Part shown: piece by piece, positions 62,180 to 64,000 of the stretch | How the letters are laid out: the number at the start of each line of letters is the position of its first letter | How positions within the stretch are numbered: position 1 is the first letter of the stretch | From: Candidatus Pelagibacter communis | Lineage (GTDB): Bacteria; Pseudomonadota; Alphaproteobacteria; Pelagibacterales; Pelagibacteraceae | Direction of reading: 5' to 3' | DNA length: 64,000 nt | Assembly (NCBI RefSeq): GCF_001179925.1 | Contig: NZ_CVSF01000041.1 | Span: 1 to 64,000, forward strand | Position numbers and translations under genes: made by a program | Notes under the pieces: generated by a model | Databases searched by the model: none | What the model was told of the DNA's origin: nothing | Seen by the model: only the letters and a program-made list of their open reading frames with translations

Positions 62180-63514
62180 ATGCTATTATCAGATTCATTT
62201 ATACCAATATTAAAAAACAATCCTTCAGAAGCGAAAATTAAATCTCATCAATTAATGTTGAGAGTAGGCATGATTAAGCAGGCGTCTGCTGGAATTTATT
62301 CATGGTTGCCTTTAGGTTTTAAGGTAATGAAAAAAATAGAGGACATTGTTAGACAAGAGCAAAACAAAATTGGAGCTCAAGAAATATTAATGCCAACAAT
62401 TCAATCCAGTGAAATTTGGAAAGAAAGTGGTCGTTATGAGGACTATGGTGAAGAGATGCTTAGAATAACCGACCGTCAAAATAGAGAAATGTTGTATGGA
62501 CCAACTAATGAGGAACAAGTTACTGAAATTTTTAGATCTTCAATAAAATCTTATAAATCACTTCCACAACTTTTATATCATATACAATGGAAGTTCAGAG
62601 ATGAAATTAGGCCTAGATTTGGAATTATGCGTGGTAGAGAATTTTATATGAAAGATGCTTATTCATTTGATGTATCTGATGAAGAAGCTTTTTATTCCTA
62701 TAATAAATTTTTTCTTTCATATCTAAAAACATTTAAAAAATTATCATTGACAGCAATACCCATGGCTGCTGATACTGGACCTATCGGTGGAAATTTATCT
62801 CATGAATTTATCATTCTTGCTGATACAGGAGAAAGTAAAATTTTCACTGACAAAAGAATATTTGATCTCGATAGTGATGATACTAAACTAGAAAAAGCTT
62901 CATTAGAAAGTATGAGAAAAAAATATGAGCAGTTCTATGCAGTAACAGATGAAAAGTTTAATAAAGATGAATTTGAAAAAGTTGTTTCTAAAGAAAATCA
63001 ATTGATAACAAAAGGTATCGAAGTTGGACATATATTCTATTTTGGTGACAAGTATTCAAAACCAATGGGAGCATCTGTTGACTTACCAGGAGGAAAAAAA
63101 GATTTTGTTAAAATGGGCTCCTATGGAATTGGTGTATCAAGGCTTGTAGGGGCTATAATTGAGGCCAAATATGATGACAAAAAAGAAATCATGAAATGGC
63201 CATTGTCTGTTGCTCCTTATGATATTGCTGTAATACCTATGATAAATAAAAATGATTCTTCGGCTTTAGATAAAGCGAATAATATTAACAATGAATTATG
63301 CAAAAATAATATTGATGCAATAATTGATGATACAGATGAAAATTTCTCATCTAAAATAAAAAAGATGAATTTAATTGGGGCTCCGTATCAAATAATAATA
63401 GGGAAAAAAAGTGACGGTGATTTATTAGAATTCAAGGAAATTGGTGGAGAAACTCAAAATTTACCATTAAGTAAAATTATAGAAATTATAAACCAACAAA
63501 AAAATTCAATTTGA
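62180..63514 (+). CDS. proS: Prolyl-tRNA synthetase, short alphaproteobacterial form
   Basis: The 444-residue class II enzyme has motif 1-type MLRVGMIKQASAGIYSWLPL near residue 27, motif 2-type QWKFRDEIRPRFGIMRGREF near residue 135, and GSYGIGVSRLVGAIIEA near residue 313 (motif 3). The usual editing insertion between motifs 2 and 3 is missing, as in other alphaproteobacteria, and an anticodon-binding domain ends the protein. Its stop overlaps the lolC start. Confidence 0.96.
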   Translation: MLLSDSFIPILKNNPSEAKIKSHQLMLRVGMIKQASAGIYSWLPLGFKVMKKIEDIVRQEQNKIGAQEILMPTIQSSEIWKESGRYEDYGEEMLRITDRQNREMLYGPTNEEQVTEIFRSSIKSYKSLPQLLYHIQWKFRDEIRPRFGIMRGREFYMKDAYSFDVSDEEAFYSYNKFFLSYLKTFKKLSLTAIPMAADTGPIGGNLSHEFIILADTGESKIFTDKRIFDLDSDDTKLEKASLESMRKKYEQFYAVTDEKFNKDEFEKVVSKENQLITKGIEVGHIFYFGDKYSKPMGASVDLPGGKKDFVKMGSYGIGVSRLVGAIIEAKYDDKKEIMKWPLSVAPYDIAVIPMINKNDSSALDKANNINNELCKNNIDAIIDDTDENFSSKIKKMNLIGAPYQIIIGKKSDGDLLEFKEIGGETQNLPLSKIIEIINQQKNSI

Positions 63515-64000
63515 TTTCTACTTTAGAAAAAGAAATTACATTTAGATTTTTAAAAGCCAGAAAAAAAGATGGTTTTTTGAATGTAATTTCCATTTTTTCA
63601 TTTATTGGAATTAGTTTAGGGGTAGCAGTCTTAATAATTGTAATGTCTGTAATGAATGGTTTTAGGACTGAATTGATAAACAAAATTGTTGGGTTTAATT
63701 CTCACATAACAATAAAACCTTATGAGCCTATAAATGTTAAGAACATAAATAATACTAATTTAAAGCTCATTTCAAATAATTTGATAATGAGTAATTCAAG
63801 CGAGGCTATAATTTTAAGAGAGCAAAGTTCAAAAGGTATACTTTTGCGCGGTTATCTTGAAAGTGATTTTTCAAAACTTGAGTTGATGAACAATAAAAAT
63901 TTTGCTGATCAAAACAAAAGATTAGAAAAAAATTTTGTCTCTATAGGAAAAGAGTTAAGTTTTACTCTTGATCTAGATATAGGAGACAATATTACAATTA
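63511..64000 (+). CDS. lolC: Lipoprotein-releasing ABC permease LolC/LolE, 3' truncated
   Basis: The frame is open from a TTG at 63511 (overlapping the proS stop) to the window end. The N-terminal pattern EKEITFRFLKARKKDGF, then a membrane helix with FIGISLGVAVLIIVMSVMNG and FRTELINKIVG, matches LolC/LolE proteins, which release lipoproteins from the inner membrane for transport to the outer membrane. The next gene expected in the usual order is lolD. Confidence 0.88.
   Translation, partial: MISTLEKEITFRFLKARKKDGFLNVISIFSFIGISLGVAVLIIVMSVMNGFRTELINKIVGFNSHITIKPYEPINVKNINNTNLKLISNNLIMSNSSEAIILREQSSKGILLRGYLESDFSKLELMNNKNFADQNKRLEKNFVSIGKELSFTLDLDIGDNITI

Noticed and set aside
1-64000. CRISPR arrays, insertion sequences, toxin-antitoxin pairs or prophage
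   Set aside because: No regular direct repeats, transposase, cas or phage structural genes were seen on either strand.

Overview
The window reads as a piece of a SAR11-type alphaproteobacterial chromosome (Candidatus Pelagibacter or a close relative). I base this on strong AT richness by eye, very short or negative gene spacing, a short alphaproteobacterial-type prolyl-tRNA synthetase, the alphaproteobacterial order nuoA-N/birA/coaX/rnj/DUF1467/proS/lolC, the order tig-clpP-clpX-lon, and AprMBA together with Xsc. No insertion sequence, phage gene, rRNA or CRISPR array is visible. I also find no classical helix-turn-helix regulator gene in 64 kb.

Layout. 0-3.6 kb: 3' part of an SRAP protein gene, rseP, hup, and amtB with an unusually structured upstream region. 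3.6-8.7 kb: a glycosyltransferase-like gene, an ABA4-like membrane protein, recX, cysQ, DUF3553, mnmA, a membrane protein and several microproteins. 8.8-14 kb: a metC-like gene, an MFS transporter, a pabB-pabA-pabC folate module and a HIT protein. 14-24.8 kb: a sulfonate/sulfite block of aprM-aprB-aprA, an unknown gene, a 44-residue membrane protein, a TauE-type exporter, a YeiH-type transporter, suyB-suyA, xsc and a flavoprotein. 24.8-35 kb: a six-gene minus-strand operon (GMC dehydrogenase, TerC, SDR, M23 peptidase, hydratase-like protein, microprotein) divergent from a TRAP transporter dctPQM, an NCS1 permease and a second SDR. 35-38.6 kb: DUF3047, ybgC, family-5 uracil-DNA glycosylase, histidine phosphatase, DUF1289 and more microproteins. 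38.6-45 kb: tRNA-Leu, tig, clpP, clpX, lon, a microprotein, tRNA-Val and tRNA-Asp. 45-59 kb: all 14 nuo genes of complex I without inserted genes. 59-64 kb: birA, coaX, rnj, DUF1467, proS and the start of lolC.

How the parts may work together. The central block can be read as a route for C2/C3 organosulfonates. A TRAP importer and flavin or SDR dehydrogenases would feed Xsc (sulfoacetaldehyde to acetyl phosphate plus sulfite) and SuyAB (sulfolactate to pyruvate plus sulfite). AprBA with membrane protein AprM would oxidise sulfite to APS, and the TauE- and YeiH-type carriers would export sulfite or sulfate. Xsc, SuyAB and AprBA are recognised families; the substrate of the importer and dehydrogenases is inference.

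Most novel material: at least nine intact ORFs of 27-57 codons (six of them encode 39-46-residue proteins with a predicted membrane segment), two of which, at 24784 and 44649, look like paralogues with an identically placed LFRP motif; cis elements upstream of amtB (a perfect CAA-N3-TTG palindrome and a hairpin covering the Shine-Dalgarno); a palindromic promoter upstream of aprM; and a Fur-box-like site over the nuo promoter. No gene-free stretch exceeds 300 bases.
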